Assembly: GCF_002775205.1 (NCBI RefSeq)
Contig: NC_036454.1
Coordinates: 12,792,882 to 12,856,881 of the forward strand
Source of the DNA: Xiphophorus maculatus
Lineage: Eukaryota; Chordata; Actinopteri; Cyprinodontiformes; Poeciliidae
Direction of reading: 5' to 3'
DNA: 64,000 nucleotides
In this document: in pieces, positions 49,901-60,854 of the stretch
Numbering within the stretch: the stretch's first letter is position 1
Layout of the letters: every line of letters begins with the position of its first letter
Made by a program: the position numbers and the translations under genes
Notes under the pieces: generated by a model
Databases searched by the model: none
Told to the model about the DNA's origin: nothing
What the model saw: only the letters and a program-made list of their open reading frames with translations

Positions 49901-52900
49901 TCTTATCGAGTTGTTTGTGTTCCTCTGTAGAAGTGGTCATTTGCATCCAAAAGGTAATTTATGTATCTGGTAAAGGTTATGTCTGAGAGCTGTGCCAGTT
50001 GGACGATGACAAGGGTATAAAGACTAGGTGAGCAAGGTCTGATTGGAGTGGGATGTTGCATTCTGGTACAACACAAATGAACACGGTGTTTTTAAGCTGT
50101 AGATGTCAGTGCGGTGATAAAGGGAGGGTGTGACAGAGTCCACCTGTTGTGGTCTGCTGCAGAGTGTGTTTTAAGGAATGTCTTCCGCCGTTGTTGAGCG
50201 ACGTGTTTTCCCCTGACATCTTTCTCTGCCAGAAAAAAAAAAAAAAAAAAACCAAGACGCAGCAAAAGAGATGGCATGAAGATGCCGGGGATGACATTGT
50301 GGAGGTGAACAACCTCTCGGGCCGCCCCCAGCGGTACTCACCTGGGAGCTGATGTGTGAGATTGTTGGGGGGAGAAAGGGGGAGTGAGGGGTTTGCGTGT
50401 TGAAGCAGGTGATGGAGTTTAGTGGGGTGTGTTCAGGGTTCAAAGAGCAGCCCTCGGAGCGCATCATGTTTTATTTTAACGATTGGGAAGGGTTGAGGTA
50501 CGGCTGCCACGGCAACCCCCTCACCCATCCTGCTCCTCCGCTTCCATCCTTCCTTCTTTCCTCCATCCCTGCCTTCCTTTTCCTCTCCCCTCCCCCAGGA
50601 TTCACAGCCAGCCTCACAGATGAGTTGTGCTCAGACAGGTGAGATGGCTCATGAATATTTATGCCGTGGGATTTCATTCCTCCCTGCCGCTGGACCCTCC
50701 CCCTCCTCTCCAAGGCGGTGCTGCGTTTGTCCTTCACGGTAAAGAGGCAGCGTCCTCGCTCCTGTCCCTCAGGTTAATCTGCCTTGCTCTCTAGCCAGTT
50801 GTGTGTTGGAGTGTGTGTGTACAGGTGTGTATTTGACTAGTAAATAGGCTTTCCCCTAGTGAGTGATGAGAAGGCAGACGTGTCACAAGGGGGCCCGCTG
50901 AGATTGTGAGCTCCTAACACCCTTCATACCTCTCTGGGTGTCTTACTCAAGGTGGAGAAAGAACTGTGGAGCAGACAGATTACATACTGATGACTGGATG
51001 TGGCAGGAAGAAGTTATTCTACCATCAAAACATGCAATATTAATATTTAGGTATTAAGATTTATTCATTTATTAGATTTTGGATTCTTTTGATTAATCAG
51101 ATGTGATCCAGAAACATGAAGAGGCAAAACTCAGTGAGTCACATTTAAAAATCCTGGGCACAACTTCCTCTGTAATTGCATTTAAAATGAAATCTGTAAT
51201 ATGCTGTTTTTAAAACCTTTAAATGCAAATTCACTGGTTCTGGGAAGCAACCTTGAAAAAACTCGTTACAGTATGGTCTGACCTTAGTAACTTTTTAAGT
51301 TGTGGATAGATGAAAAGATGTGCAAAACCCTTTGCACTCACTTTAACTTCTCCTTTAACTTACTCACTTTACAAGCTATGGCAGTGTATTTCACTGGGAT
51401 TTTCACTGGGATTTAGTGTGACAGACCAACAGAAAGTAGTTCTCAGCTGTGAAAAAGAAGTTTCACAAATAAATCTGAAACAAGTGTACATTTGTATTCA
51501 GTCCCCTGCGTCATTATTTTTGTAGAACCACCTTTGGCTGCAGTTACAACTGCAAGTCTTTTCAGGTTCGTCTTTATCAGCGTTGCACATCTGGAAAAAA
51601 AGTTTTTTGCAAAGTCTTTCTTTTGCAGAACATCTGAAGGTCAGGCAGGTTGAATGGTGAGCTTCTATGAACTTCAGTTTTATGACTTAGCAAAGATTCT
51701 CAGGATGTTTTGGCCGGTTGTCTTGCTGGATTACCTTCCAGCAAGACAGTTTAGCCCTCCAATCCAGTTTAGCTACACTTATCTTTGTTTAAACTATGCC
51801 TACCTTTTACACAGCATGGCGCATCCTCCACCATGTTCCATTGTGACAAATTTTTCAGGTTGATGTATAGTGTTTATGGGTCTTTTTTGGGGGGGGGGAT
51901 TGCATGAAAGGACAAAAAGAGCAGTCTTGGTCTCATCTGATTAGAGAACCGTCTCCCACATGTTTGCCGTGTCCCTTACATGACTTTTGTGAAAACCTTT
52001 TCCTGTTTATTTTCAACTATAGACACTGCTGGTTGAGCTCAAGATATGAAAGCACCCAATATTGTTTTATAAACCCAACTCTGTATTAAGCCTTTCCCAA
52101 CTCAGAGCTTTGTGGTTGGGGAAAATGCAAATCCAAATAAATACTGTTTGTACAGCACTGTTTGTCCATCACAAACATGATGGGAGGATCCAGAATGGAT
52201 GTACAAACAGTATTTGTCACTAAAATCCAGGGATAAAACCTGTACTGGAAGTGGGGTTTAGTCATGCTGCAAAATCATCGCTACAGGAGTGGAAGCATGT
52301 CGGCGTCAAACAGGAAGGGAGGGATGGGAGGGGAGGGAGAAACACAGAGGAGACAGAGAAAGGTAAGCTCCTCTCTTTATGCTTATTATTTAGGCATTAG
52401 CTCGCTAAGCACATTGCATGTGGGGACTTTAATGCAATTTTCCATTTCATTCTGCTGCCACCCACTCCTGATGCAAATATGGATATGATCTGTTTATAAT
52501 TAGCATACCTGTTAAACGCCTTAGTTAGTATTGCCTAGAGAATCGCAGCCTTTTGTTTGCAGTCTTTGCCGTGCCATCTTGGGAGAATTTCAAGGAAGCA
52601 TTTTCCCGAGAGACATCTAAGATTGGGTTTTGCTAGCTAATTGAAGGATCACATTGTTCATTTTTCTCCTTTTTGCTGTAGTTTAGCAGAACAGGTGAAA
52701 TCTGGTGTTTGGATATCGGAAAATCCATCTGCGTGCTGAGCCGGAGCCTGCGAGGGGCCTTTTGTGACAACCTAGTGGGAACCAAGGCAGAACTGAAGCA
52801 TTACTAGCCTAATTAGCTGACCTGATTACTGTACGGACTGGATGGAGTGTGGAAAAGAATCATCCTCACAAGACATAATTACAGAACAGCACACAGGCGC

Positions 52901-55900
52901 TGATTTTCAATGGGGAACCAAGGGCCGTGAACAGAACTCGCTTTGTCACTTTGGAGGGCCATCGTTTATCCATCCCAGTGCCAGAGCCATATGTTATGGC
53001 TGAAGTAAACATTAAGGCCATCAGTCTGCGGTGCGCATGGCGCTGCTTGCATCCATTTGTCCGTGTCCAGTGAGCTGCGGAGAGACTGTGATGGAATCCT
53101 GACAGATTGTCTGTGTTTTGGAGCGTGTTGTTTTCTTTGCCCATACATTTTTCTTCTTCAAGCCATGTTTGCCATGCATCATCACGCTCTCTCTCTTTCT
53201 CACTCTTGCTGCCTCCCTGCTTCTTCCTCCTCCCTCATCGCCTCGTCCTTTCTCAGATAGACATCTGACTACCTGTGAGGAGAGAAACTATGGAAACACA
53301 GAACTTGTTATTTCTGAACACAACTCATGTGAAGACGACACGGCAAAAAGTGGGCTCTTTCTTCTCCTGTCTCTCTGTGGTTCCCCCTCCCCTCCTTCGG
53401 TCACCGTCTCCATGTCACTGTGTGCCAGCCAAACTTGTCTAATCAGCAGATTTGACCAAAATAATTGGCAGTGGCCTTGCTGCCAGCGAGCGTCGTGCTG
53501 TATACAGATAGGGAGAAGGAACGCTTAATATTCCAAGCAGCTCGTGCCTCTGCTGTTCCCTCTGATATCTGACCTCTTTTGTCTCCTGCTGTGCTTGATG
53601 TTGATTTTGGAGGGCATTGTTAGCCAGGGCGCTGTGATTGGAAGAGGTAGCCGGTGGAGGGGGGCCGTGGTTGGTTGGGTTAAAGGAAAAGCCCATTTGC
53701 ATAAAGGCTTAGCCCAGATTTGGAGCCACTCAGCGAGATCTGAGGAGAAGGGCCCGAGGGCCGCGAGGTAATCATCCATGGCCTGTCACAGCGCTGTCAT
53801 CCCCGCGTGGATTTGTCTGTGTGTCTGGAGAACATTGTGTCTGGACTACTTTGTGTTTATTTCCCTTTGCATTTGGTGTGCAACATTGGCGAGCGCCTCC
53901 ATCAAATCACACTTGCTGTCTTTTTATTTTTTATATACTTTTTTTTTTCCCTTTCCAGGGAGGCAGATCCGTGCCAAGCGGATGGTGGAGGCAGCCAATC
54001 CTGCAGAGTATGAATATATGGAGGGCAGCATTCCGATAGAGTGGGAAGGTACGTTTGGGCTGCAGAATCTGTGCCGCATATTGTACTTATCACTAATTTT
54101 AAACAAAAAAAGGAGCTAAAATAAAAGAGAATGACAGATCCATGGCTTCATCTTCTGGGACCTTGGCTAATCCAATAGTTTTCTTTTTTTTTCTCTCCCT
54201 TCATCTTGCAAGATGGAATGGGGGCTGGGAATGAGTTTATCAAAGATGCCTTCTGCCGGCGTTATACAACCGTACCATAAAAAAGTGTTTCTTACAACTG
54301 GATACAAACTGTTCCCTGTGTCTCAGACTGGCTTTATCCACCTTAAACCCCCTCATCCTGCCTCGCTCCATCCCTCATGCATTTTCATCAGGATGCAAAT
54401 AAGAAATGGATAAAAGAGGCCCAGAATCCCCATGCTAGCTGGAGCAAGAGTTGCAAAATCTCTCTCCCTCTCTCTTTCTCCTTCTCTCTCTCTCTTTTTC
54501 TGGCTCCCTTTAACCTGCTCTGCTGTGCAGCCAGCTCAGCCTGAATAGCTCTTCCTCAACAGAGGGAGGGAAAAGAGATGTGATGGAGAGAGTTCTGCTC
54601 AGGAGTGGAGGGAGGGATGGAGGTGTGTATGAGGAGTGACACAGCATGTGCTTTAAAATCTGAAGATCAAGGACGATGGACATGTCTCGCTGACCCGGTT
54701 CTGCCAACACAAAATCCGAACGGATGTCTTGTATTTATCATGAACTATAAACTTCTTTAAAAAGTTTAATAATTTTCCACATTGCACCACTTTACATCTA
54801 CAAATTTTCATGTTGTTGGTTGGGGAGTTTTTGTGGCTGATAAACATGGATTAATGTTTTTTTTTTTTTTATGAGATCTGGACAGTGTGGTATGTGTTTG
54901 TGTTCACTTCCCTTTTACTCTGACGCAGCTGAATAGAAAAACAGTTCAACCAACTGCATTCAAAAATCAACTTCATAGTACATAAAGTCCATCTGTGAAT
55001 AACAGCAATGTGGAGAAACAGGAGCAGACTGTTTCAGGGATGGAGCTCTGGTGACATCTAAGGCAGGAATATGTTATAAATGTTAAACTTTGAACTTGTT
55101 TCAAAGGTTTGATCAGTTCATCATCCAAAACAGTACAACGTCAAACCTAACAAGACATGGCCACCCTAAACTAGCCGGCTAGGACAGGAGAGCATTATGT
55201 AAATTACAACAAAAGATGATTCTCCAAAGTGTTGATTCAAAGAAGTCTGAATGCAATTGCACAACATACTTCAGATTTTTATTTGTAAAAGTTTAAGCTT
55301 ATAAATTCCCCTCCACTTCACAATTATGAGCCACTTTGTGTTGGAACGTCTTATCTAATCCCAATGAAACGCAGACATTTGTTGTCCACTAAATGTGAAA
55401 AAAACATTCAAGCGATAAGAAGAATCTTGTTGCAAGGCACAGTAGTTCTGGGCGCTTCGGGTTTACAAAGTCAGATAAAACGAGACCAAGTAAATCAAAA
55501 GCTGTGTATCAGTCCCCAGCAAGCATGGAGGCTTCCTCAGTGATGCCAGAGCTGCAGCCTTTAAATATGACTGCAGGTTTTGTTTGTGCAGCGTATGTTC
55601 GTGTGGGTGTTCTCACTCTTGTGTTTTTTTTTCCTTCTTCCTCTCTTCTCTCCTTGCAGCTTGGATCCGAGGTAGACGGAAGGAGCCTCCCTCCATCGAG
55701 GTACACTCTCCCCACTCCTCCCACCCCACAGTTTCCCCGCTGTGCTGATGGTTGGACTCTGGGGGACTAGTTCCAAGGGAACGAACGAAGCAAAGCTGGA
55801 AAGAAAAAGCTTTGATTTGTTTTATCGTACTGAATCCAGGAACTTTAGGGGACAGGTGTTAAAATAAACAGCAGCTGAAGTGCCTTGATGGTGAGACTGA

Positions 55901-58253
55901 GAGCAGAAACAGCCTCCGAACAAGGAGGCTCACTGACACCGTGTCCCAGTTTACGTTCTCTTTTTCCAACAGAAGCCTCCATCTCGGCTTTTTGTATTTT
56001 ATTTCTGGCACTCTCTGAGACGGGAATGGTGAAAGCGTGCAGTTTTTGCCCCCCCCCCCCACACACACACACACACTCCTGCTCCTCTCTCTGGGTTTAT
56101 TGCTCTTTAAATGCGAGAATGCTGGAAATTATTTGGCTGGGAAAATGTGGGCCTATAGGAAATCCCTTGGAAGGCCGGTGCTCAGGCACTCTCTCTGTCC
56201 CCCCCGTCCTCTGTCCCTGCCAGTAGCCGGTGCCATCTCCTGCCTTTCTTTTTGCCAGAACATTCTCTTCCAATTTTCTGCCTTACTTCTGCCCAATAGC
56301 TGCCATCGACAGCTGGACGGCGGCAATGCGGCCAAGGCTCCACTCCCAGCACATTACCCTGCCCCTTGTCACGCTCCCTCTTTTCCTGGTCCAAATTGAC
56401 ATAAATTGATTGGATTAAATCCTGTCATTAACAGGCTGGAAAAGCAGCTCAGTATGTTTGTCTCCCTCCCCAAAGCAGGTCTTTTTGGCCATAGATCTCC
56501 CTGTTTTCTTCTTTTTTTTAATTTTCCAGTCCTTCAGTTTTGCCAGCACACAACAGCATCATGCCCAGTCCTCCCTTCCTCTTTGGCTCCCGCAGCCAGG
56601 GCAAGGCTAACATCACTGTGAACACTAGATGCAGGGCTCAAGTGGGTAACTATTCCACCAGTGGACTGTTCATTTTATAAGCGTTTCCAGGATTTAAATT
56701 GGTTTCCGATAATGCAGTATAAATGCCTCCTGTCCTTTCAGTTTACCAATCTGTTCCAAGTGCTACAGTTTTAAGCAGCGGTTATTATGTCGCTGCAGGT
56801 TAATGGAAAGTTGCACTTCTGGCTCAACAGAAACAGCTGTTCATGCAAGGACTGGATTAAAACTTTATTTCTCCTCTGATTTGGACAAGTGCGAATCAGA
56901 TGCTCCAACAATAAAGAGAGGTTCTTCATTAAGGAGGGAAACTATCATTGCTTTCATTTGAATGTTCTGGCCAGTTATCTTGTGGTCACTATTCTGATTT
57001 TCTGCAGCGTTTTTGTGCTCTCATTTTCTTAGAAGTTGGAAGCTCAGCACTTTAACCAACCCAGATATTTGTTTTATGATGAAAATGAATGAATAGTGTC
57101 AAGATACATATGCCAGATGCTTGAGTTTTTTGTTTTGCTCTTATAAGAAGAATGATAATGGGAATTAAAGCTAAAATAAATAGTAGCACTTGTTGAGTCA
57201 TGTCAAAAGAAAATTTCAAGGAACATTACATTTATTTTATAATGTGTTATTTTTGCATTTAATGAATATTTTTTTCCAAGTCATACAACAAAAAGTTATA
57301 AGATTTTTTTTTTAAATGTTCAGATTATTAAACTTTAGTTTTGTTCCTAAAATAGAGACGTAAACATCTTGGATAGCCTTGTATCCTATTTAAAGTAGTA
57401 ACGTTCTAAGTAATTGGGATTGCTTCTGCCCGCAAGTCTGTGGGTTAGTCTGTGGGTTAGCAGACTAACCCTAGTCTGTGGGTTAGTCTGCTAACCCACA
57501 GACTAAAAAAAATAAATCAAAATTACTTCACAATTTCCTCATTTAATCAGTCTGAATGTATTTATTATGCACCTATGAAGCATGAGATTATGACTTTGTC
57601 GAATATAGGTCCCAGGTTTGCTGCTAAAGCAGCCCAGGTCTCAAGGTTTGGACTTTACTCTCGATAGATACAAATCGCTGCAGACTGCGAACTCTCCACC
57701 CTCCATATCAGCTCCCCTCCTTCCCATTCCCTGTTTTACCTTCTAACACAGAAACTTTGAGCACAACATTACTGCCCTATATATTCCATCCACTAACAGG
57801 TGTCAAGATGAATCGGTCTAATTCATGTCACACGTCTGTCAGTGGTCATAATGTTTTGCCTGACCTGTCATTATCAGCTGAGACGTCATTACATTCCGAG
57901 ACGGTGAAAGTGATTTTACGTTGCTTTTTATTTCTATAAGATTTTAGAAGTGTTTAAACGTTCCTGATGAACAGTGTAAAGAACGTAAACGTATGTGGTT
58001 TGTTACTCAGGAGCTGATGATGCACGAGTCCCAGAGGAACGAGGTCAAGCTGAAGGCGATGGAGCTGGAGGAGAAAGATCTGGCACTACAGGCTAAAGAC
58101 TACGAGGAAGGCCTAGTGGCGACTCCTGCCAGGACTGTGGCCAGGGGCCACGCATCCGCCGCCGTCTTTGGCAAGGAGGAGCTCAGCGAGGAGCCAACCA
58201 GCACTGCAAACAAGTTCCAGCCCGGTTCCTGGTTGCCCACGTCAAAGAAATAG
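40923..58253 (+). CDS. ndufaf2: NADH dehydrogenase [ubiquinone] 1 alpha subcomplex assembly factor 2 (NDUFAF2, mimitin/B17.2L), 4 exons
   Basis: The product is a mitochondrial matrix assembly factor that binds late intermediates of respiratory complex I; it is a paralogue of subunit NDUFA12. Coding exons: 40923-41037, 53959-54048, 55660-55700, 58011-58253, all GT..AG with matching phases, 162 aa (human 169). The N-terminus MSRIAGLLRRSF is basic and amphipathic. The family core follows: REHVGTDHLGNKYYSIPEQK in exon 1, IRAKRMVEAANPAEYEY and IPIEWE in exon 2, then AWIRGRRKEPPS across the exon 2/3 join. Exon 4 has a Glu/Lys-rich helical stretch, then RGHASAAVFGKEE and KFQPGSWLP, matching the C-terminal motif of the human protein. 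Intron 1 is very large (12.9 kb). The gene is divergent from ercc8 and convergent with smim15. Confidence 0.96.
41374..41390 (+). promoter_or_regulatory. CTCF-like motif in ndufaf2 intron 1
   Basis: Sequence cgccgctagatggtgga fits the CTCF core with one or two deviations. Confidence 0.35.
41720..42630 (+). mobile_element. Tc1/mariner-like transposon, degraded, in ndufaf2 intron 1
   Basis: The left end ggcaaaactattcattcctc and right end ttgcaaggcactgtacatac are the inverted termini of the Tc1-like family seen at other places in the window. The interior holds scattered transposase remnants such as ccaaatgtgcaaacctagta near 42418. Confidence 0.65.
44455..44490. repeat. (GT)n microsatellite
   Basis: Interrupted GT repeat in ndufaf2 intron 1. 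Confidence 0.85.
45413..46700 (+). mobile_element. Tc1/mariner-like transposon interrupted by a SINE
   Basis: The left end acagtgccttgcaggagttt is followed by an aligned series of degraded transposase segments (gtcagggataaatttgtggt near 45720, gtgaaacatggcaggtgtag near 46340). The series is broken at about 46007-46255 by a tRNA-like SINE, and some of the host element is missing at that point. Confidence 0.7.
46007..46255 (-). mobile_element. tRNA-derived SINE (V-SINE-like)
   Basis: Read on the minus strand, a tRNA-like head has GTTGGTAACGGTGCTGCCTT and a B-box-like GGATTCGAATCCC. It is followed by a body containing CCCCCACAGTCCACAAACAT and a tail with a GACCTGTCCAGGGTGT-like segment. The layout fits vertebrate tRNA-derived SINEs with a conserved core; the exact family needs a repeat library. 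Confidence 0.6.
48840..48986 (+). promoter_or_regulatory. TATA/NF-Y promoter-like segment with splice donor inside ndufaf2 intron 1
   Basis: Three inverted CCAAT boxes (attgg at 48845, 48858, 48868) and one direct CCAAT (48879-48883) precede a TATA box tataaatag (48927-48935). About 50 bp on, a consensus donor GACGGG|GTGAGT has its exon end at 48986. The segment is locally GC-richer. It has the layout of a strong RNA polymerase II promoter, in the same orientation as ndufaf2, but no coding sequence is recognised downstream. Confidence 0.4.
49795..49905. repeat. Duplicated hairpin-forming unit in ndufaf2 intron 1
   Basis: The unit cataaattcttgcaggaaat occurs twice (about 49801 and 49860, the first with one extra T). 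Each copy is followed by a partial complement of itself (ccctgcaag; cccgcaagaaaattt), and a smaller hairpin (aagacattttctgtctt) lies between them. Confidence 0.7.
51310..52240 (-). mobile_element. Tc1/mariner-like transposon, degraded, reverse orientation
   Basis: Plus-strand text such as accacctttggctgcagtta (near 51529) and gtcttgctggattaccttcc (51720) is the complement of Tc1-family transposase sequence. The element lies in ndufaf2 intron 1 and is broken by stops. A short exact tandem (ttcactgggat twice, near 51390-51412) lies inside it. Confidence 0.6.
54460..54500. repeat. (CT)n low-complexity tract
   Basis: CT-rich tract in ndufaf2 intron 2 ending in an acceptor-like tgtgcag near 54530, but with no conserved exon after it. 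Confidence 0.7.
54900..55445 (+). mobile_element. Tc1/mariner-like transposon, internally deleted, in ndufaf2 intron 2
   Basis: The 3' part is well preserved, with ccacttcacaattatgagcc (near 55313), a GTGTTGG motif and the terminal cttgttgcaaggcacagtag (near 55425). The 5' part is diverged and most of the transposase is missing. Confidence 0.65.
56050..56076. repeat. Poly(C) followed by (CA)n
   Basis: A run of about 12 C residues leads directly into eight or nine CA units in ndufaf2 intron 3. Confidence 0.85.
57445..57506. repeat. 27-bp perfect inverted repeat with 8-nt loop, in ndufaf2 intron 3
   Basis: Arms 57445-57471 and 57480-57506 are exact reverse complements, built from permutations of tctgtgggttag. 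A further direct copy of agtctgtgggttag lies immediately left (57435-57448). Confidence 0.92.
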
Positions 58254-58860
58254 CTCGAGACCTCCACAGAGACTGAGACATGAGGCAGTGCAAAGTAAAA
58301 TACAGTCCAAACGTTAGCAGTGAGTACTTTGTTTAGGATTGAAACTCTTCTATGGAAGAGTTTCTGTTATCAAATTGAAGACTTTAACTAAATATAGAAT
58401 GATCTGTTTTTAGGTTTAACGAAAGCCTGAAAAAAAATAGTGTGATTTTACTTTAAAACTGGTTGATAGAATCAGTCATTCTATCAGACTTTATTTATAG
58501 AGCACTTTTCTTACACTCAGGTGCAACACAATGCTTTATAGATGTTAAAAAACAGAAAGAAGGGACAGCGAACCACAACAGACACAATGAGATTTATCAA
58601 AGTGATCAAATCAGGGCAAGTGGAGTTGTATAATTATCTTGATGAATCTGATTTAAACAAATGGTCTCCACATTTCTACTACCAGAACATACAATAATAT
58701 TTCATTATAATTTCATGAGCAATCCTTTCATTCATTCCAGCAGATTTCTGTCAAAATTCAACAGAGAATCCAATTGGAAAAATAACTGCAGTTGGAGATG
58801 CATGTATTCTTTTAGAAATGTTGCCTAAAGATACAAAAATAAAGTTTGCCAACTTAAAAA
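58254..58860 (+). other. ndufaf2: ndufaf2 3' UTR with probable poly(A) signal
   Basis: A canonical AATAAA at 58838-58843 lies 585 nt past the ndufaf2 stop. A fragment of a dispersed teleost repeat (58480-58570) appears to be included in the 3' UTR. Confidence 0.5.
58480..58570 (+). repeat. Dispersed repeat fragment in ndufaf2 3' UTR
   Basis: The stretch ctttatttatagagcacttt (58488) followed by caatgctttatagatgttaa resembles a common teleost repeat end ('tttatatagcacttt...aagtgctttacag'). Class not assigned. Confidence 0.4.
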
Positions 58861-60169
58861 CTGACGACAGATACACACCTCGCTGTTTTGGTTTCTAAAG
58901 ACAAGTGCAAGAAATAATTATTTTAAAAAAGGTTTGGATTTTTAAAATAAAATTGTTTTAAACATTGTCTGGTTTCCCCTTTTTTATCATAACTGATAGG
59001 GTTCTGTGCTATAATGACAAAAAGGACAGGGGCAATTAATACAAATAAATATCACGAAAATAAAGCAGCTGATGTGCAAAATGAATGTGCTAAAAGCATG
59101 AAATGGACAGTTCAATTTATAAAAACATGAATGTTTTAATAATTGCTTATATCAAGATATTATGGGTTAAAAAATTTAGAATTAAGTAAATTCAACTTTA
59201 GCTGAACAATTCATGAAATATTGCAGAGTTTTTCAGCGCTGGTCCTCAAGACAAAGTGCCATGAAGGTTTCAGCAAACCTGATTTTAATTGATAGCTGAT
59301 TAACAAAGTGTTTTGCTGAACTGGAATCGTCTGAATGAGGTTTTGGAACAACCAAAAGCCGTGCAAAAATGTAGAACTGATTCTGTTTTGAAGGCAAAGG
59401 GTGGTCTTACTAAATATTGTTAGGTTTAGATTTCTCCAATATTCATTGTTTGAAAGATTTTCATCCATCCATCCATTACAGCTGCTTGTCCTGAAGCCAT
59501 CTGGACAGGTTCTTATAAATCTTCTGTTTTAAAATTCCATAGTTTTTCATATTCAATCTTCAAGATGTTTTCTGGTTTACTTTTTAGACAATAGCTGTTG
59601 TGATACAAATATTGAAGGGAGAGTTCACAGGGTTTTAACAACAGGCCAAATTTAGCTCAATTAAAACTCAAAATACAGAAATCAAAATATTTTCTGCTAA
59701 TTGCCACAGGTCAGACAATACAACAAATGTAAGCTCTTTCCTTTTTCATATATCAAAACTAAAAACTGCCATCGCTTTCTGTCAAACACTTCTACAGCTT
59801 TTAAGTAAGAACCTCTTTTTTTAGTTTGATATTCAGGTAAAGGTTAAAGATATTTATTTTGATGCATAAATGGGGATAATTTAATTCATTCACTATCCTT
59901 TGGTACAAAACGGTTTTCTTTTTATATTCTCCTTAAGAAAATAAAATAAAAATAGAGTGGTCAGGGCAGTTAACGCAAACACAGTATCAGAACCTTTAAA
60001 AGTCAGAAATAAAATTATCTCCGTCATCAAACACATACAGGAAGCTCCTCTCGATTTTATCTCCACCTGGATTTATTTAGAAATATTTTTCAAAGTATAT
60101 CTTCATTCAGATCTGTGACGTACAGGATCAAAAGAACCAATTATTAAAGGCATTTAATTGTATTAACCA
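58861..60169. other. Interval between the convergent ndufaf2 and smim15 3' ends
   Basis: AT-rich, non-coding, with a diverged dispersed-repeat stretch at about 59214-59500 and no gene signal. Confidence 0.5.
59458..59500. repeat. (ATCC)n-type repeat end
   Basis: The sequence tcatccatccatccattaca is a short ATCC tandem joined to gctgcttgtcctga, a junction often seen at the end of dispersed teleost repeats. Confidence 0.35.
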
Positions 60170-60545
60170 TGAACATTTTATTGATCAGAAAGTTTGAGTT
60201 TTGGTAGCAAGTAACTCATACAAGATATCTTCCAAAAATCATCATCATCACCATTATTATTATCAGGTTAATTCAGGAGACCAGGGATGTTAATATGGAA
60301 TGCAACGTTTTAGCTGCTGCACAGATAAAACCAGAGATCTCTGTAGAAAAAGTGAACCAGAGGACCACCGGGCTCCTGCTGACCAGAGTCCCACAGGGAC
60401 AGCACTGTCCACTGTCAAGTCCAAGGGGCCAGCGTCCTTCCTCTTGGACATGAGGCGTAGCAGCCCGATGTTGACAGTAGGGCTGGGACGAGCTCGCTCG
60501 GTTCCTTCATCCCCCCATCGCGACCCCCCCGTTCCTCCGGCGCCT
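60170..60545 (-). other. smim15: smim15 3' UTR
   Basis: Sequence after the smim15 stop is GC-rich for about 100 bp, then AT-rich. A minus-strand AATAAA (plus tttatt, 60177-60182) is the first good poly(A) signal. About 1.3 kb separate it from the ndufaf2 poly(A) signal, so the convergent genes probably do not overlap. Confidence 0.4.
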
Positions 60546-60767
60546 TCAGTCTTTCTTCCTCTTGGCCTTGTTTATGTTTTCCTGACGCTTCTGCTTTCTC
60601 TTTTGTTCGCGGTCACGTGCCTCGATCATCTTGGCCAGTTTCCAGGACAGCAGCGCGCTGGCGATGAACAGAGGGGTCAGAGCCAATATGACGGTGGTGA
60701 GGAAACCGTAGGGGTCTTTGGCAGCCCACTCCACAACATACTCTGCCCATGCTCGCACATCAATCAT
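60546..60767 (-). CDS. smim15: Small integral membrane protein 15 (SMIM15)
   Basis: This 73-aa protein (human 74) is encoded in one exon and its function is not established. The start is the ATG at 60767-60765, which gives [20 protein letters not shown] as in the family, with A at -3; the frame stays open a few codons further upstream but without another ATG. One transmembrane segment spans about residues 21-43 ([14 protein letters not shown] onwards), followed by a strongly basic, probably helical tail ([18 protein letters not shown]). A consensus acceptor TCTGTTTCAG begins the exon at 60799, so the 5' UTR is split. Its place next to ndufaf2 on the opposite strand matches human 5q12.1. Confidence 0.95.
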   Translation of the reverse strand: MIDVRAWAEYVVEWAAKDPYGFLTTVILALTPLFIASALLSWKLAKMIEARDREQKRKQKRQENINKAKRKKD

Positions 60768-60854
60768 CCTGCTCAGCAACGGCCAGCGTCAACTCAAACC
60801 TGAAACAGAGACGACCGTGAGCAGCTGAGAGCAACAAATACACATAACCAGCTT

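Larger units (their letters stand above)
42770..53900. other. ndufaf2 intron 1, unique portions
   Basis: Between the transposon copies lie GC-richer, low-repeat stretches at about 43.85-44.30, 44.70-45.35, 47.80-48.06, 50.30-50.95 and 52.38-53.75 kb. They lack coding character and contain homeodomain-type TAATTA/TTAATT cores and an octamer-like tttgcat (45200). They are candidate conserved regulatory elements; conservation could not be tested here. Confidence 0.35.

Noticed and set aside
51880-51900. G-run near 51891-51898 as a G-quadruplex
   Set aside because: Only a single G tract is present; a quadruplex needs four.
60546-60779. smim15 start four codons upstream of the chosen ATG
   Set aside because: That frame extension begins with TTG, not ATG, and the extra residues are not part of the family.
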